The translations under genes and the position numbers were made by a program. Positions 44,674 through 54,171 of a stretch of 64,000 bases of DNA are shown piece after piece. Source of the DNA: Streptomyces sp. NBC_01717 (GTDB lineage Bacteria > Actinomycetota > Actinomycetes > Streptomycetales > Streptomycetaceae); assembly GCF_036248255.1 (NCBI RefSeq), contig NZ_CP109178.1, positions 8,871,001-8,935,000 of the forward strand, written 5' to 3'. A model generated the notes under the pieces. That model saw only the letters and a list, made by a program, of their open reading frames with translations, was not told where the DNA came from and ran no database searches. Position 1 is the stretch's first letter. The number at the start of each line of letters is the position of its first letter.

Positions 44674-47600
44674 TCAGTTGGAGAATCGGTGCGTGCCGGA
44701 GCCGGCAGCGAAGACGGCACAGCCGTCCTCCATCCGGAGGAACTTCGATGTTCCATGGGTGACTTGGGCAGCCTCGGCGGCGGGGATCCACACCTCGGCG
44801 GTGGTGTTGGCGGGCACCGTGAGGGTGAGGCGGAATCCGTCGCCGTCCAGTGTCCAGCGGGTGGTGACAGGGCCGCGGACGGAGTCGTAGCGTCCCTCCG
44901 CCTCGGTCACCCCGCCGCCCGGGCGGGGCCGGACGAGGATCTTCCGGAAACCCGGTGCGGCCGGTGCGATACCCGCGATGTTCGCGTACATCCACTCGCC
45001 CACGGAGCCGTACGCGTAGTGGTTGAAGGAATTCATTCCGGCGTCCTGGAAACTGCCGTCGGGCTTGATGGAGTCCCAGCGCTCCCACATCGTCGTCGCG
45101 CCCTTGTCGATCTGGTAGCCCCAGCTGGGGAAGGACCGCTGGACGAGCAGCCGGTAGGCGACATCGGTATGACCCGTCGAGGTGAGCACGGGCAACAGGC
45201 GAGGGGTGCCGAGGAATCCGGTCGAGAGATGCCAGTCCTTGGCCTTGATGAGTTCGACGAGGCGGTCGGCCGCAGGACCCCGGTCGGCTTCCGCCAGCAG
45301 GTCCATGGACAGGGCCAGCACATACGCGGTCTGCGTGTCACCCTTCACCTTGCCGCCGCTCGAGACGTACGCCGCGCGGAAGGCGTCACGGACGCTCGTG
45401 AAGAGTGAGGTGTACGGTGCCGGGTCCTTTCCGAGGGCCTGAGCAGCCCGGGCGACGAGGTCGGCGGCATGGGCGAAGTACGCGGTGCCGATGACGTCCT
45501 TGGGGGTCTCGTCCTGGATGTTGAGCCAGTCGCCGTACCCCTCGGCGGGTCGTAGGAAGCCGTTGCTGTGCTTCTCCAGGTACTCGAGCCACTTCAGCAT
45601 CGAGGGCCAGGACTGGTCGAGGACCCGGGTGTCGCCGTACGCCTGGTACAGCGCCCAGGGCACGGTCACTCCGGCGTCGGCCCAGCCCGCCACGCCCTTG
45701 CCGACCGTGCCGACAAAGGGAGCCACGTCGGTGAACGCGCCGTCGTCCGACTGACCGTCACGCAGGTCCACGAGCCATTTGGTGAGGAAGCGTCCCGACT
45801 CCATGTTGTACGCGGCCGTTGGCGCGAAGACGTTGATGTCGCCGGTCCAGCCGAGCCGTTCGTCGCGGGCGGGGGTATCGGTGGGGATGGAGACGAAGTT
45901 GCCGCGCTGCCCCCAAGTGATGTTGCTGTGCAGCTGGTTGAGCATCGGCACGTTCGTCGAGAAGTCCATGGTGAAGGGTGCATCGGTGTGGATGACCCGG
46001 CCCACTACGGCGTTCAGCGGTGGCTTGCCCGGATAACCCGTCACCTCGACGTAGCGGAAGCCGTGGAAGGTGAAACGAGGCTCGTACGTCTCCTTGCCGC
46101 CACCCTTGAGGGTGTACGTGTCGGTGGCGCGGGCGGAGCGCAGGTTGGTGGTGTAGATCGTGCCGTCCGGGTTGAGGACCTCCGCGTGGCGCAGCCGCAC
46201 AGTCGTCCCTGCCTTGCCCGAGACGGTGAGGCGGACCGCGCCGACCATGTTCTGGCCGAGGTCGTAGACGAAGACACCGGGCTTGGGCTCGGTCATCTTC
46301 CTGGCGGGCAGCGTGCGCTCCACGCGCGTGGGGCCGCCGGCTTCGGCCGCAAGAGCGGCGCTCACCTTGTCGACGGCGTCTGCCGCCACCCACGCGGAGT
46401 CGTCGAATCCGGGGTGTGTCCAGCCCTTGGTCTCCAGGCGGGCGTCGTACTCCTCGCCCGACATGATGTCGGCGCTCGTGACGGGACCGATCGCGGCCCG
46501 CCAGTCGGTGCCGGACAGCACACGCTCAGTCGAGCCGTCGGTGTAGGTGACCTCCAACTGCGCGAGGAAAGCCGGTCGTTCGCCGTACTGGTGCGGACCG
46601 AACATGCCGACATTCCCTGCGTACCAGCCGGTGGCGACGGTCACGCCGAGCGCGTTGGCCCCGCTCCGGACCAGTTTCGTCACGTCGTACGTCTGGTACT
46701 GGACCCGCTTGCGGTAGTCCGTCCAGCCGGGCGCGAGCCGGTCCTCGCCGACCCGCTCGCCGTTGAGATGAGCCTCGTACAGGCCCAGAGCAGTGGAGTA
46801 CAGCCGCGCCCGCGCGACGGATGAGCGCTTCAGACGGAACTCATGGCGCAGCTGAGCGGCGGGCGAAGAGGACGGTGTCACCTTTCCCCATGGGCCCGAA
46901 CCCCACTTCGAGAGCGCTTTCGCCTGCTGCCAGGAGGCGTCGTCGAAAGCGTCGGAACGCCAGTCCCCGGCCGGCTCTTCATCGACGGCCTTCCAGTCGG
47001 CGCCGGTGACGAAGGCGCGTACTCCGTCCGCGGTCGTCAGCTCGAGGAGTCCGAGCAGACCGGCGGGCGAGGCCGTGGCGTTGGTGGCGGATACGGCGAT
47101 CACCGAGGTGCCGGTCTGCAGGTGGGCGGACACGTCGACGAGGGCGGGATGGCGCCAGTTCTCCGCCGGCCCGTCCGCTTCGGCGTGCGCGACCTGCGTC
47201 CCGTTCACGTGCGCGGTGTAGCCGTCGTCGGCGGTCATGACCAGGCGTGCGCGGGTCACCCCTTCGGGGATGTCGACACGGCCGCGGAAGAAGCGGGTCG
47301 CCGCGGGAGCGCCGGCGGCCGGGTCGCCCTCCGGGTACCAGATCCAGGAGGCGTCGTCCAGCGCGGGGGCGCCGACCAGCTCGGCGGGCGCGCCGATCCA
47401 CTGCGCGGACCAGTCGGACCGGTCCGTCAGACCGGTCTCCCACCAGGACGGCTCGCTCCACGCGGAGGCCTTGCCCTCGGCGTCCCAGACGCGCACCGAC
47501 CAGTAGTAGCGGGTACGTGACGTGAGTGCGGGTCCCGCGTACGGCACCAGGACGGACTCCGGGGACATGACCTTGCCGCTGTCCCACACGTCCGGCTTCG

Positions 47601-47907
47601 CGAGGCGCTCCGGGGAGCCGGCGACGCGTATCTGATAGGCGATCTGCGCCTGGCCCGGCTCGTCGGACGCCAGAGGCCAGCTCAGCCTGGGTTGTGGCAC
47701 GTCAAGACCGAGCGGGTGGCTCACGTACTCGACGGTCGGTCCGTTGACGCGTACGCCGTGCGTCACTCCTGTTCCTCCGGCGGCGGCCCCGGGGGCTTGA
47801 GTGGCCTGCGCGGCGGCGCCCGGTGCGGCGGAGGCGATGGCCGTACCCAGGGCTGCTGTGGCGGTCGTGCTGAGCAGTCTTCTTCTGCTGATCACGCTCG
47901 GCTCCAT
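44674..47907 (-). CDS. secreted GH78 alpha-L-rhamnosidase
   Basis: A 1077-residue enzyme. A Tat signal (SRRRLLSTTATAALGTAIAS) is followed by the N-terminal Ig-like domain (QPRLSWPLASDEPGQAQIAY), the Bac_rhamnosid_N sugar-binding domain (RVDIPEGVTRARLVMTADDG; ARLYSTALGLYEAHLNGERV), a beta-domain and the (alpha/alpha)6 barrel. The active-site segment TDTPARDERLGWTGDINVFA and the later GATTMWERWDSIKPDGSFQ carry the acidic catalytic residues of GH78. It hydrolyses terminal alpha-L-rhamnose from glycosides or pectic polymers. GTG 47895 (GGAG six bases upstream) is an alternative start that still keeps the Tat motif. Its promoter contains a LacI-type operator. Confidence 0.9.
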   Translation of the reverse strand: MEPSVISRRRLLSTTATAALGTAIASAAPGAAAQATQAPGAAAGGTGVTHGVRVNGPTVEYVSHPLGLDVPQPRLSWPLASDEPGQAQIAYQIRVAGSPERLAKPDVWDSGKVMSPESVLVPYAGPALTSRTRYYWSVRVWDAEGKASAWSEPSWWETGLTDRSDWSAQWIGAPAELVGAPALDDASWIWYPEGDPAAGAPAATRFFRGRVDIPEGVTRARLVMTADDGYTAHVNGTQVAHAEADGPAENWRHPALVDVSAHLQTGTSVIAVSATNATASPAGLLGLLELTTADGVRAFVTGADWKAVDEEPAGDWRSDAFDDASWQQAKALSKWGSGPWGKVTPSSSPAAQLRHEFRLKRSSVARARLYSTALGLYEAHLNGERVGEDRLAPGWTDYRKRVQYQTYDVTKLVRSGANALGVTVATGWYAGNVGMFGPHQYGERPAFLAQLEVTYTDGSTERVLSGTDWRAAIGPVTSADIMSGEEYDARLETKGWTHPGFDDSAWVAADAVDKVSAALAAEAGGPTRVERTLPARKMTEPKPGVFVYDLGQNMVGAVRLTVSGKAGTTVRLRHAEVLNPDGTIYTTNLRSARATDTYTLKGGGKETYEPRFTFHGFRYVEVTGYPGKPPLNAVVGRVIHTDAPFTMDFSTNVPMLNQLHSNITWGQRGNFVSIPTDTPARDERLGWTGDINVFAPTAAYNMESGRFLTKWLVDLRDGQSDDGAFTDVAPFVGTVGKGVAGWADAGVTVPWALYQAYGDTRVLDQSWPSMLKWLEYLEKHSNGFLRPAEGYGDWLNIQDETPKDVIGTAYFAHAADLVARAAQALGKDPAPYTSLFTSVRDAFRAAYVSSGGKVKGDTQTAYVLALSMDLLAEADRGPAADRLVELIKAKDWHLSTGFLGTPRLLPVLTSTGHTDVAYRLLVQRSFPSWGYQIDKGATTMWERWDSIKPDGSFQDAGMNSFNHYAYGSVGEWMYANIAGIAPAAPGFRKILVRPRPGGGVTEAEGRYDSVRGPVTTRWTLDGDGFRLTLTVPANTTAEVWIPAAEAAQVTHGTSKFLRMEDGCAVFAAGSGTHRFSN

Positions 47908-47919
47908 ACGACTCGATGA

Positions 47920-47931
47920 TGAATCGTTTCA
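47920..47931. promoter_or_regulatory. LacI-type operator in GH78 promoter
   Basis: TGAATCGTTTCA (minus strand TGAAACGATTCA) has the central CG and flanking inverted repeats typical of LacI-family operators. It lies just downstream of the -10 element of the GH78 promoter, where a bound repressor would block transcription. Confidence 0.6.
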
Positions 47932-47938
47932 GGCATGG

Positions 47939-47967
47939 AAACTAGAGTGGGTGAAGTGAGCTGTCAA
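47939..47967 (-). promoter_or_regulatory. promoter of the GH78 operon
   Basis: On the minus strand TTGACA (47967-47962), exactly 17 bp, then TAGTTT (47944-47939): a near-consensus housekeeping promoter about 30 bp upstream of the coding start. Confidence 0.65.
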
Positions 47968-48315
47968 GGGTTTGGGCGTAGCTGTAAGCGGTTCAAAGAT
48001 TTGCACGTCTGCGCCATTGACGCCGCTCGTGCTGCGAGGCTAGGTTCCGTGCGTTCTACTTGAAACCTTTCACGGTCATCCCTCCCTGGCTCGCCCTTTC
48101 AGACCCGATCGGTGCTGTTGGCGCTCACGGCGGAATGGGCTGCCGACCGTGCGGTTCCGATTCGTACGAGAGCAAACCGACTTCACTGTCTCCAAGCCCT
48201 CGAGGTAAGTCATCGGTGACCCGTATCGGTGAACGTGCACAGCGTGAGACCGCGATCTGCGATCGTTCGGACCGAGCGGGACATAGGGTGAGCCTGTGGC
48301 AGTAAGGATCAAGCT
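47968..48315. other. divergent intergenic region
   Basis: Between the GH78 promoter and the PPOX gene. No gene or further operator recognised. Confidence 0.4.
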
Positions 48316-48741
48316 ATGAGCGGCCTGCCGCGCGAACTGCGAGAGTTGATCGCGTCCGGGCCCATGGTTCACCTGAGCACGATCAACCCCGACGGAAGCC
48401 CGCAGGTGACAGTCATCTGGATCGGGCTGGACGGCGATGATCTCGTCAGTGGTCACATGTTGCGGCATGTGAAGCTGCGCAACATCGAGCGCGACCCACG
48501 GGTCGTGTTGTCCTTCGACGCACCGCGGGTGCCCGGTGTCTTCTTGAACGAGTACGCCGTGTTGCGGGCGCGGGCCGAAGTTCAGCCGAGCGACGACGTA
48601 TGGGATTTGCTCAACCGCTTGGCGAAGGTCTATATCTCCCAGGACGCCGAATTCCCGGCGCCGAAGGGTCCCGGCTATCTCGTGCGCTACTCCGTCGAAC
48701 GCATCGGAGGCGTCGGTCCGTGGGCGTCCACCTCCCGCTGA
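48316..48741 (+). CDS. PPOX-class F420-dependent oxidoreductase
   Basis: ATG 48316 follows AAGGA; 141 residues. The split-barrel core is clear: PMVHLSTINPDGSPQVTVIW, GHMLRHVKLRNIERDPRVVLSF, and PGYLVRYSVERIGGVGPW at the end. It matches the F420-type TIGR03618-like subgroup. Typical roles are reduction of alpha,beta-unsaturated or aromatic compounds with F420H2. Confidence 0.87.
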   Translation: MSGLPRELRELIASGPMVHLSTINPDGSPQVTVIWIGLDGDDLVSGHMLRHVKLRNIERDPRVVLSFDAPRVPGVFLNEYAVLRARAEVQPSDDVWDLLNRLAKVYISQDAEFPAPKGPGYLVRYSVERIGGVGPWASTSR

Positions 48742-48935
48742 GCGGCGGGCGGAAACCCGGCATGAGGACGGGTTTTTCGCTGGGCGAGTTGGCCCACTTC
48801 CGGGACGTAGCCGAGCCCAGCGGATGAACCGTTGATCAACTCGATCTGTGCGTAGTAAATTCGGCCCGAGACGCGAATCTGCGTGGACGTGTGCGCACGG
48901 CCCGGCCTGCTGAGACGACGCGCTCAGGAGAGGTC

Positions 48936-49817
48936 ATGGGCGGAAGCGAAGCGCAGGTCGATTTCGTGTCGGAGGCGCCCGAGCCTCGTCTGCTGGCCGT
49001 CAACTGGATCCACGGATCCCCGTCGGCGAAACACAACACAGACCCCGATATCCAGGTCCACGCGTACGACGAGCACACGTTCATCCTGCGCCAGAACATG
49101 GCGGTCAACTACGAGGCGCCGTTCCTGTTCCTGATCTTCGGCAACAGTCGAGCTGTACTCATCGATACCGGAGCCACCCAGTCCGCCCAGTTCTTTCCGC
49201 TGTGCCGGGTTGTCGACGACCTGGTCGGGCGGTGGTTGGCCGAGCATCCCCGGGACGACTACACGCTGCTCGTCCTGCACACCCATGGCCACGGCGACCA
49301 CATCGCGGCCGACGCACAGTTCACCGATCGTCCCCGCACCACGGTCGTGAGGGCGGATCGGGACAGTGCCTGGGGCTACTTCGGTTTCACCGACAACCCG
49401 GACCGGGTGGCCCGGGTCGACCTCGGCGGCCGAGTGTTGGAGTGTCTTGCCACCCCCGGCCACCATGAGGCGGCCGTCACCTACTACGACCCGCACACCG
49501 GATTCCTGCTCACCGGCGACACGGTGTACCCGGGGCGGCTGTACGTGGAGGACTGGGACGCCTTCGGAAGAACCGTCGACCGTTTGATCGCGTTCACTGA
49601 CACCCGACCCGTAACCCATGTTCTCGGCTGCCACATCGAGATGACCAACGAGCCCGGTGTGGACTACCCGGTCCGGACCACGTACCAGCCGGATGAGCCA
49701 CCGTTGCAGATGACCGTCAGCCAACTGCGCAGCATTCGTGAAGCGATGGACGATATCGGCGGCCGACCCGGACGGCACGTCTTCCCCGGCTTCATCATCT
49801 GCAACGGGGACGGGTGA
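48936..49817 (+). CDS. MBL-fold metallo-hydrolase
   Basis: ATG 48936 follows AGGAGAGG; 293 residues. Zinc ligands H117, H119, D121 and H122 are in LHTHGHGDH; ATPGHHEAAV and LLTGDTVYPGRLYV supply the third His and bridging Asp, and VLGCHIE the last His. The LLAVNWIHGSPSAKHN N-terminus suggests a hydrolase of small esters or lactones rather than a beta-lactamase. No signal peptide. Adjacent to a PPOX gene, but no operon is evident. Confidence 0.87.
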   Translation: MGGSEAQVDFVSEAPEPRLLAVNWIHGSPSAKHNTDPDIQVHAYDEHTFILRQNMAVNYEAPFLFLIFGNSRAVLIDTGATQSAQFFPLCRVVDDLVGRWLAEHPRDDYTLLVLHTHGHGDHIAADAQFTDRPRTTVVRADRDSAWGYFGFTDNPDRVARVDLGGRVLECLATPGHHEAAVTYYDPHTGFLLTGDTVYPGRLYVEDWDAFGRTVDRLIAFTDTRPVTHVLGCHIEMTNEPGVDYPVRTTYQPDEPPLQMTVSQLRSIREAMDDIGGRPGRHVFPGFIICNGDG

Positions 49818-49991
49818 GCAGTCGCGGAATCCGGGCGCCCACGTCAGCCGCCTCCCATGACGACCGACCGCCTGTACGGCGAAGACCTGGGACCACACGC
49901 CCTGGGATCCCGGCAGTTTCGTCTGAATCATCGGTCGTGACGAGCGGGGCGACGACGTCTCGGCAGCGGTCCTGAACGTCGTCGTAGGTGG

Positions 49992-50012
49992 CCCTGCCGC
50001 GGTGCGGCAGGG
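49992..50012. promoter_or_regulatory. short perfect hairpin upstream of AhpD-like gene
   Basis: CCCTGCCGC (49992-50000), GGT, GCGGCAGGG (50004-50012). It lies about 90 bp before the AhpD-like start and could be a terminator of the MBL gene or a leader structure. Confidence 0.35.
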
Positions 50013-50100
50013 GAGGCGCACGTCACAACCGGTCCTGTCACACCTGGCCGAGCTGATCCGTCAGGGAGGTGTAGGCACCGACAACGGCAAGGAGGGCATC

Positions 50101-50574
50101 ATGGATGCTCGTTTGAACCTCTTCGGCAACCCGGTCGCAGCCAAGTTCCTGGGGCACATCGTCTCGGCGGGCAAGGCGGTCTCGGGCTCGACGCTGCCGG
50201 CCGCGACGCAGGAGCTGGTGAAGATCCGCGCCAGCCAGATCAATGGCTGCGGCTTCTGCACCGACATGCACACCAAGGACGCCGCGCAGGCCGGGGAGAC
50301 CTCGACACGACTCAACCTGGTCGCGGCCTGGCGGGAGGCCGCGGTGTTCACCGACGCCGAGCGCGCCGCCCTGGAGCTGGCGGAGCAGGGCACCCGCATC
50401 GCCGACGCGGCCGGCGGCGTCACGGACGGGGCCTGGGCGAATGCCGCCAAGTACTACGACGAGGAACAGCTCGCCGCCCTGGTGTCTCTCATCGCCCTGA
50501 TCAACGCCTTCAACCGTATGAACGTCATCGTCCAGCAGCCCGCCGGCGACTTCCAGCCCGGCCAGTTCGGATAA
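50101..50574 (+). CDS. AhpD-like / carboxymuconolactone decarboxylase-family protein
   Basis: ATG 50101 follows AAGGAGG; 157 residues. The peroxidatic motif C50-GF-C53 with H57 (INGCGFCTDMHTKDA) and an upstream Glu (ATQELVKIRAS) are the catalytic set of AhpD-type alkylhydroperoxidases. Such proteins recycle reduced peroxiredoxins or remove peroxides; in Streptomyces they are frequently under an ECF sigma factor of the SigJ group, but no such gene is present here. Confidence 0.88.
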   Translation: MDARLNLFGNPVAAKFLGHIVSAGKAVSGSTLPAATQELVKIRASQINGCGFCTDMHTKDAAQAGETSTRLNLVAAWREAAVFTDAERAALELAEQGTRIADAAGGVTDGAWANAAKYYDEEQLAALVSLIALINAFNRMNVIVQQPAGDFQPGQFG

Positions 50575-50793
50575 GCAGTAGTTCTTGGCCGGGACCCGCC
50601 GGCGCCCCCGCACCTGCATGAGCGCACGCCCCGGGTGCCCCTCGCCGGGGCCCGGCGCGTCGTTCTGGTCGGCGGCCCGCGTACGATCCTGGAGTCCACC
50701 GCAACGATCCAGTTCACCACCCGTACACAACACACGACCCGCATCGGACTCAGGTCACCGGGGTCGGGGGCTCCTCCGGTCAGTGGCTCGCTG

Positions 50794-51681
50794 TCAACGC
50801 GCGCTGGTCAGGTCACGATGGATGACGCGGGCAGCTCCTTCGATGGTGGCGACGCCGTAATCCATGGTGAGGTTGCCGCTCGAGAGGACAGCCATGCCGT
50901 AGTCGTGACCGCTGCCGGTGAAGGCGCCGACGCTGTGCACCCGCCATCCGTCGGTCGCGCGCTGCAGCCACCCATTCTTGACGTGCACCGTCGCCGAAGC
51001 GGGCGATCCGGTGGGCACCCCCCACCTCTGGTCGGGGGTGACGTGCTCCATCAGATCGAGAGCGTAGGCGCGCGAGTTCGTGGTGAGCACTGAGTTCTCC
51101 GTCGTCAGCAGCTGTATCAGCCGGAGCTCGTCACCGGCGGTGATCTGGGTGAGCCCCCAGCTTCCACCGGAACCTGGGACGGTGTGCCGCATGTCTGCCA
51201 GGGCCAGGAACTTCTTGAAGCCGGCGGATCCGATCTGGTGCCAGAGAGCGGAGGTCGCGTCGTTGTCGGACTTGGTGATCATCGCGGTGGTCAGTTTCAC
51301 CTCCTCCGGAGTCAGCTTCCGGTGTGCCTCCTCGGCCTGCCGCAGCAGTGCTCCGAGCACCGTGACCTTGACAACACTGGCGGAGTCGAAGTGAGTGTCG
51401 GCCCTGAGCTCGCAGGTGGTTCCGGTGATCCGGTCGTAGAGGGCCAGCGCCGACGTGTCCTGCCGCCCGTTGAGAGCACCGGCTATGTCATGGGACAGCC
51501 GGGAGGCCAGGCCTGGCTTCTCCGAGGTGCAGACGATCTTCGAACCACCCACTGTGGCGCGGGCCGTGCTTGCCGAGGCCGAGGCTGGGGTGGCTGTGGT
51601 GAATACGGCGAACAATGAGCTTGCGGCAAGGGCAGCGGCCATACCGCGCCGAGAGCAGGTCAATATGTGCGATCCATACAT
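50794..51681 (-). CDS. secreted class A beta-lactamase-like serine hydrolase
   Basis: A 295-residue protein with a signal (GMAAALAASSLFAVFTTATPASA). The nucleophile motif SVVK (102-105), SDN (138-140) and KNG in place of KTG are the three class A landmarks. The omega-loop ExxxN is not clear, so real hydrolysis of beta-lactams is uncertain; it may be a DD-peptidase-like or inactive relative. ATG 51681 lacks a good ribosome-binding site. Confidence 0.78.
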   Translation of the reverse strand: MYGSHILTCSRRGMAAALAASSLFAVFTTATPASASASTARATVGGSKIVCTSEKPGLASRLSHDIAGALNGRQDTSALALYDRITGTTCELRADTHFDSASVVKVTVLGALLRQAEEAHRKLTPEEVKLTTAMITKSDNDATSALWHQIGSAGFKKFLALADMRHTVPGSGGSWGLTQITAGDELRLIQLLTTENSVLTTNSRAYALDLMEHVTPDQRWGVPTGSPASATVHVKNGWLQRATDGWRVHSVGAFTGSGHDYGMAVLSSGNLTMDYGVATIEGAARVIHRDLTSAR

Positions 51682-52082
51682 GAAGGCTATGTCCCGTCCT
51701 GCTGCGTGTCGGAGTTCATCTCGCCGGACCCCGCGTGGCCGGGGAGAGCCGGCTCCCGCCAGGCCTGCTTTCGACCGGTCGGCAAGGTGGGCTGCGGCAG
51801 GTGACTGCCCTGGCACCTGTGTGGGCCGCAGAGAATGGATGAATGGGGAGAATGGCCGAACCAAACCGGCTTGGATCCCCATTTCCCATCTCAAAGCGAC
51901 CATACGTTCCGCGCGAACAGGGATTTCGAACAAGAAGGATGAATTGTCCGATTTAGGAACTATGTCGACATGTGATATTCGCCAAACAAAAGCGGCCTCG
52001 GAAGCAGGGACCCCGACCGCCGAGGGGGGCAGGACAGCGCGCATCACGCTCCGGCGCCATCAACTCGTGACGGCGCCGGACC
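51682..52082. other. 401-bp region between beta-lactamase-like and ABC permease genes
   Basis: It includes an AT-rich stretch (about 51890-52000) that probably holds the promoter of the beta-lactamase-like gene. No coding sequence supported. Confidence 0.4.
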
Positions 52083-53021
52083 TCACTCCTTGACCGCCCC
52101 TTCGTTGGCGCCGCTCACGAAGTAGCGCTGGAAGCAGAAGAACAGCGCGGCCACCGGGATGGTGGACAGCAGGGCTGCCGTCAGCTTCAGGGGATACTGC
52201 GTGCCGCCGCCGAGACCTCCCGAGACAAAGCGGGCCAGACCCGTGGTGAGCGTCTCGTACTGGCCGGACTGGGTGCTGACGAGGAAGTGCGTGAACTCGT
52301 TCCACGACCCCTGGAACGACAGGATCGTCAGGGTGATCAACGCCGGTCTGGCCATCGGCAGGACTACGGACCAGAAGATCCGGAACACGCCTGCCCCGTC
52401 GACCCGGGCGGCCTCCTCGACCTCACGCGGCACGGATTCGAAGAACTGTTTCATGATGAAGATGCCTGCCGCGTCCACCAGCAACGGCAGGATCATGCCG
52501 GTGTATGTGTCGAAGAGCCCGAAGGTGTTGAGCACCAGGAACTTCGGGATGAGCAGGGCCACTCCGGGCACCGCCATCACTGCGAGCACGAAGCCGAACA
52601 GTACCGAGCGGCCCCGGAAGCGCAGCCGCGCCAGCGCGTACCCCGCCATCGAGTCGAACAGCACCCGGCCCGCAGTCACCAGTACCGCCACCAGCGCCGA
52701 GTTGCTGAGCCAGCGGAGGAAGGGAATCCCTTCCGAGGCTTGGCTCAGCCCGAACAGCCGTTGATACGCGGCCGTCGTCGGAGTGGTGGGCAACAGGGCC
52801 AGCGGATGCGCGGCGGCATCAGGGTCCGTCTTGAAACCGGTCACCAGCTGGAGGACGAACGGCAGCAGGTAGAGCAGCCCCAGCCCCAGCACCACGGCGT
52901 ACCCCGCTATCCGCGCCGGTAGCGGGAAACGGGTCAGGACCGGGTGTCCTCGTTCGCGCGATGCGCGACGGCGAGGGGACCGCCGAGCCCGGTCGCGTAC
53001 GGCCGTACCGGCGGCGGTCAT
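52083..53021 (-). CDS. carbohydrate ABC transporter permease (second subunit)
   Basis: A 312-residue integral membrane protein with six predicted helices. It has the binding-protein-dependent permease signature EEAARVDGAGVFRIFWSVVLPMARPA, which contacts the ATPase, and ends NEGAVKE. It is the MalG-type partner of the gene at 53018-54166; its ATG overlaps that gene's stop (ATGA). No ATPase gene is present, so the complex must borrow a shared MsiK-type ATPase as is usual in Streptomyces. Confidence 0.92.
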   Translation of the reverse strand: MTAAGTAVRDRARRSPRRRASRERGHPVLTRFPLPARIAGYAVVLGLGLLYLLPFVLQLVTGFKTDPDAAAHPLALLPTTPTTAAYQRLFGLSQASEGIPFLRWLSNSALVAVLVTAGRVLFDSMAGYALARLRFRGRSVLFGFVLAVMAVPGVALLIPKFLVLNTFGLFDTYTGMILPLLVDAAGIFIMKQFFESVPREVEEAARVDGAGVFRIFWSVVLPMARPALITLTILSFQGSWNEFTHFLVSTQSGQYETLTTGLARFVSGGLGGGTQYPLKLTAALLSTIPVAALFFCFQRYFVSGANEGAVKE

Positions 53022-54166
53022 CGGGTCCTCCCGGTGTGGGCGCCACGCTCCCGCAGCGCCCAGCGCTGGAACGCGGTCAGGATGAGGATCAGGGCCAGCA
53101 GAATGAACGCGATCGCCGAGCCCTGCCCGAAGTCCGCGTTGTCGAAGCCCGCGGAGTACGACAGGAATGCCGGCGTGAGCGTCGTGTTGCCCGGGGCGCC
53201 CTGGCCCATCACGTACACCTGGTCGAAGACCTGCCAGGTGGAGATCAGTCCCAGAGTGAGGACCAGGAACAGCACGGGACGCAGCGCGGGCAGCGTCACA
53301 TACCGAAGCATCTGGCGGCGGTTGACCCCTTCCATGGCGGCCGACTCCTCCAGCTCCCGCGGGATGTTCTGGAGCGCCGCGAGGAAGATCAGCATGAAGC
53401 TGCCCGAGGTGGTCCACACGGCGAGCAGGATGATCGTGCACATTGCGACCGAGGGACCCGCGAGCCACTCGAACCACGACAGTCCCATCAGCGAGTGATC
53501 GGCGAGCACTCCGGCGGGCCGTTCAGGATCGACGATTCCCAGACCGCTCAGGATCAGGGAGAGCACTCCGCGCGGGTCCGCGAACCAGTTGGGTCCCTTG
53601 AGCCCGATCCAGGACAGCATGGAGTTGACGGCTCCGCTGCCCTGGAAGAGAAAGAGGAAGACCGTGGAGACGGCGATGGAGCTGGTGACCGACGGGAAGA
53701 AGAACGTTGTTCGGAGCGCACCCCGCCCCCGCAGCAGTCTCTGGTTGACGATCAGGGCCAGAGTCAGTGCCAGCACGGTCTGCAGAGGGACGGTCAGCAG
53801 TACGTAGTAGGCGTTGTTGCGCAGGGACGTCGCGAAGAGCGTGCGGTCGAGTCCGTCCTGGGTGAGCAGCGTCCGGTAGTTGTCCAGACCGACGAAATCG
53901 GCCTGACCGGAGAACGGGTTGGACTGTCCGTCCCAGTGCAGCAGGCTCACCCACAGCGCCATCAGGATGGGAAGCACCATGAATAGGCCGAGGACGAGCA
54001 CCATGGGGCTGACGAACAGCCAGCCCCAGGTGCCCTCCCCGCGAAGGCCCGCGCGCCGGGCGCGGGCCTTCGCGGTCGTACCGGTTCTGCCGGGTGCGCC
54101 GTCAGGTGCGCCGGCCGAGCCGGTCGTGCGGGGAGTGCCGCTCGCGCGCATCGTGCGGATGGGCAT
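53018..54166 (-). CDS. carbohydrate ABC transporter permease (first subunit)
   Basis: A 382-residue MalF/UgpA-type permease. The first ~45 residues are a Gly/Arg/Thr-rich cytoplasmic tail, followed by six helices (starting WLFVSPMVLVLGLFMVLP). The signature ELEESAAMEGVNRRQMLRYVTLPALRPV is intact. An insert of ~40 residues (VDPERPAGVLADHSLMGLS) before the last part is unusual. Five bp after the binding-protein stop; overlaps the second permease. Confidence 0.9.
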   Translation of the reverse strand: MPIRTMRASGTPRTTGSAGAPDGAPGRTGTTAKARARRAGLRGEGTWGWLFVSPMVLVLGLFMVLPILMALWVSLLHWDGQSNPFSGQADFVGLDNYRTLLTQDGLDRTLFATSLRNNAYYVLLTVPLQTVLALTLALIVNQRLLRGRGALRTTFFFPSVTSSIAVSTVFLFLFQGSGAVNSMLSWIGLKGPNWFADPRGVLSLILSGLGIVDPERPAGVLADHSLMGLSWFEWLAGPSVAMCTIILLAVWTTSGSFMLIFLAALQNIPRELEESAAMEGVNRRQMLRYVTLPALRPVLFLVLTLGLISTWQVFDQVYVMGQGAPGNTTLTPAFLSYSAGFDNADFGQGSAIAFILLALILILTAFQRWALRERGAHTGRTR

Positions 54167-54171
54167 GGGGC

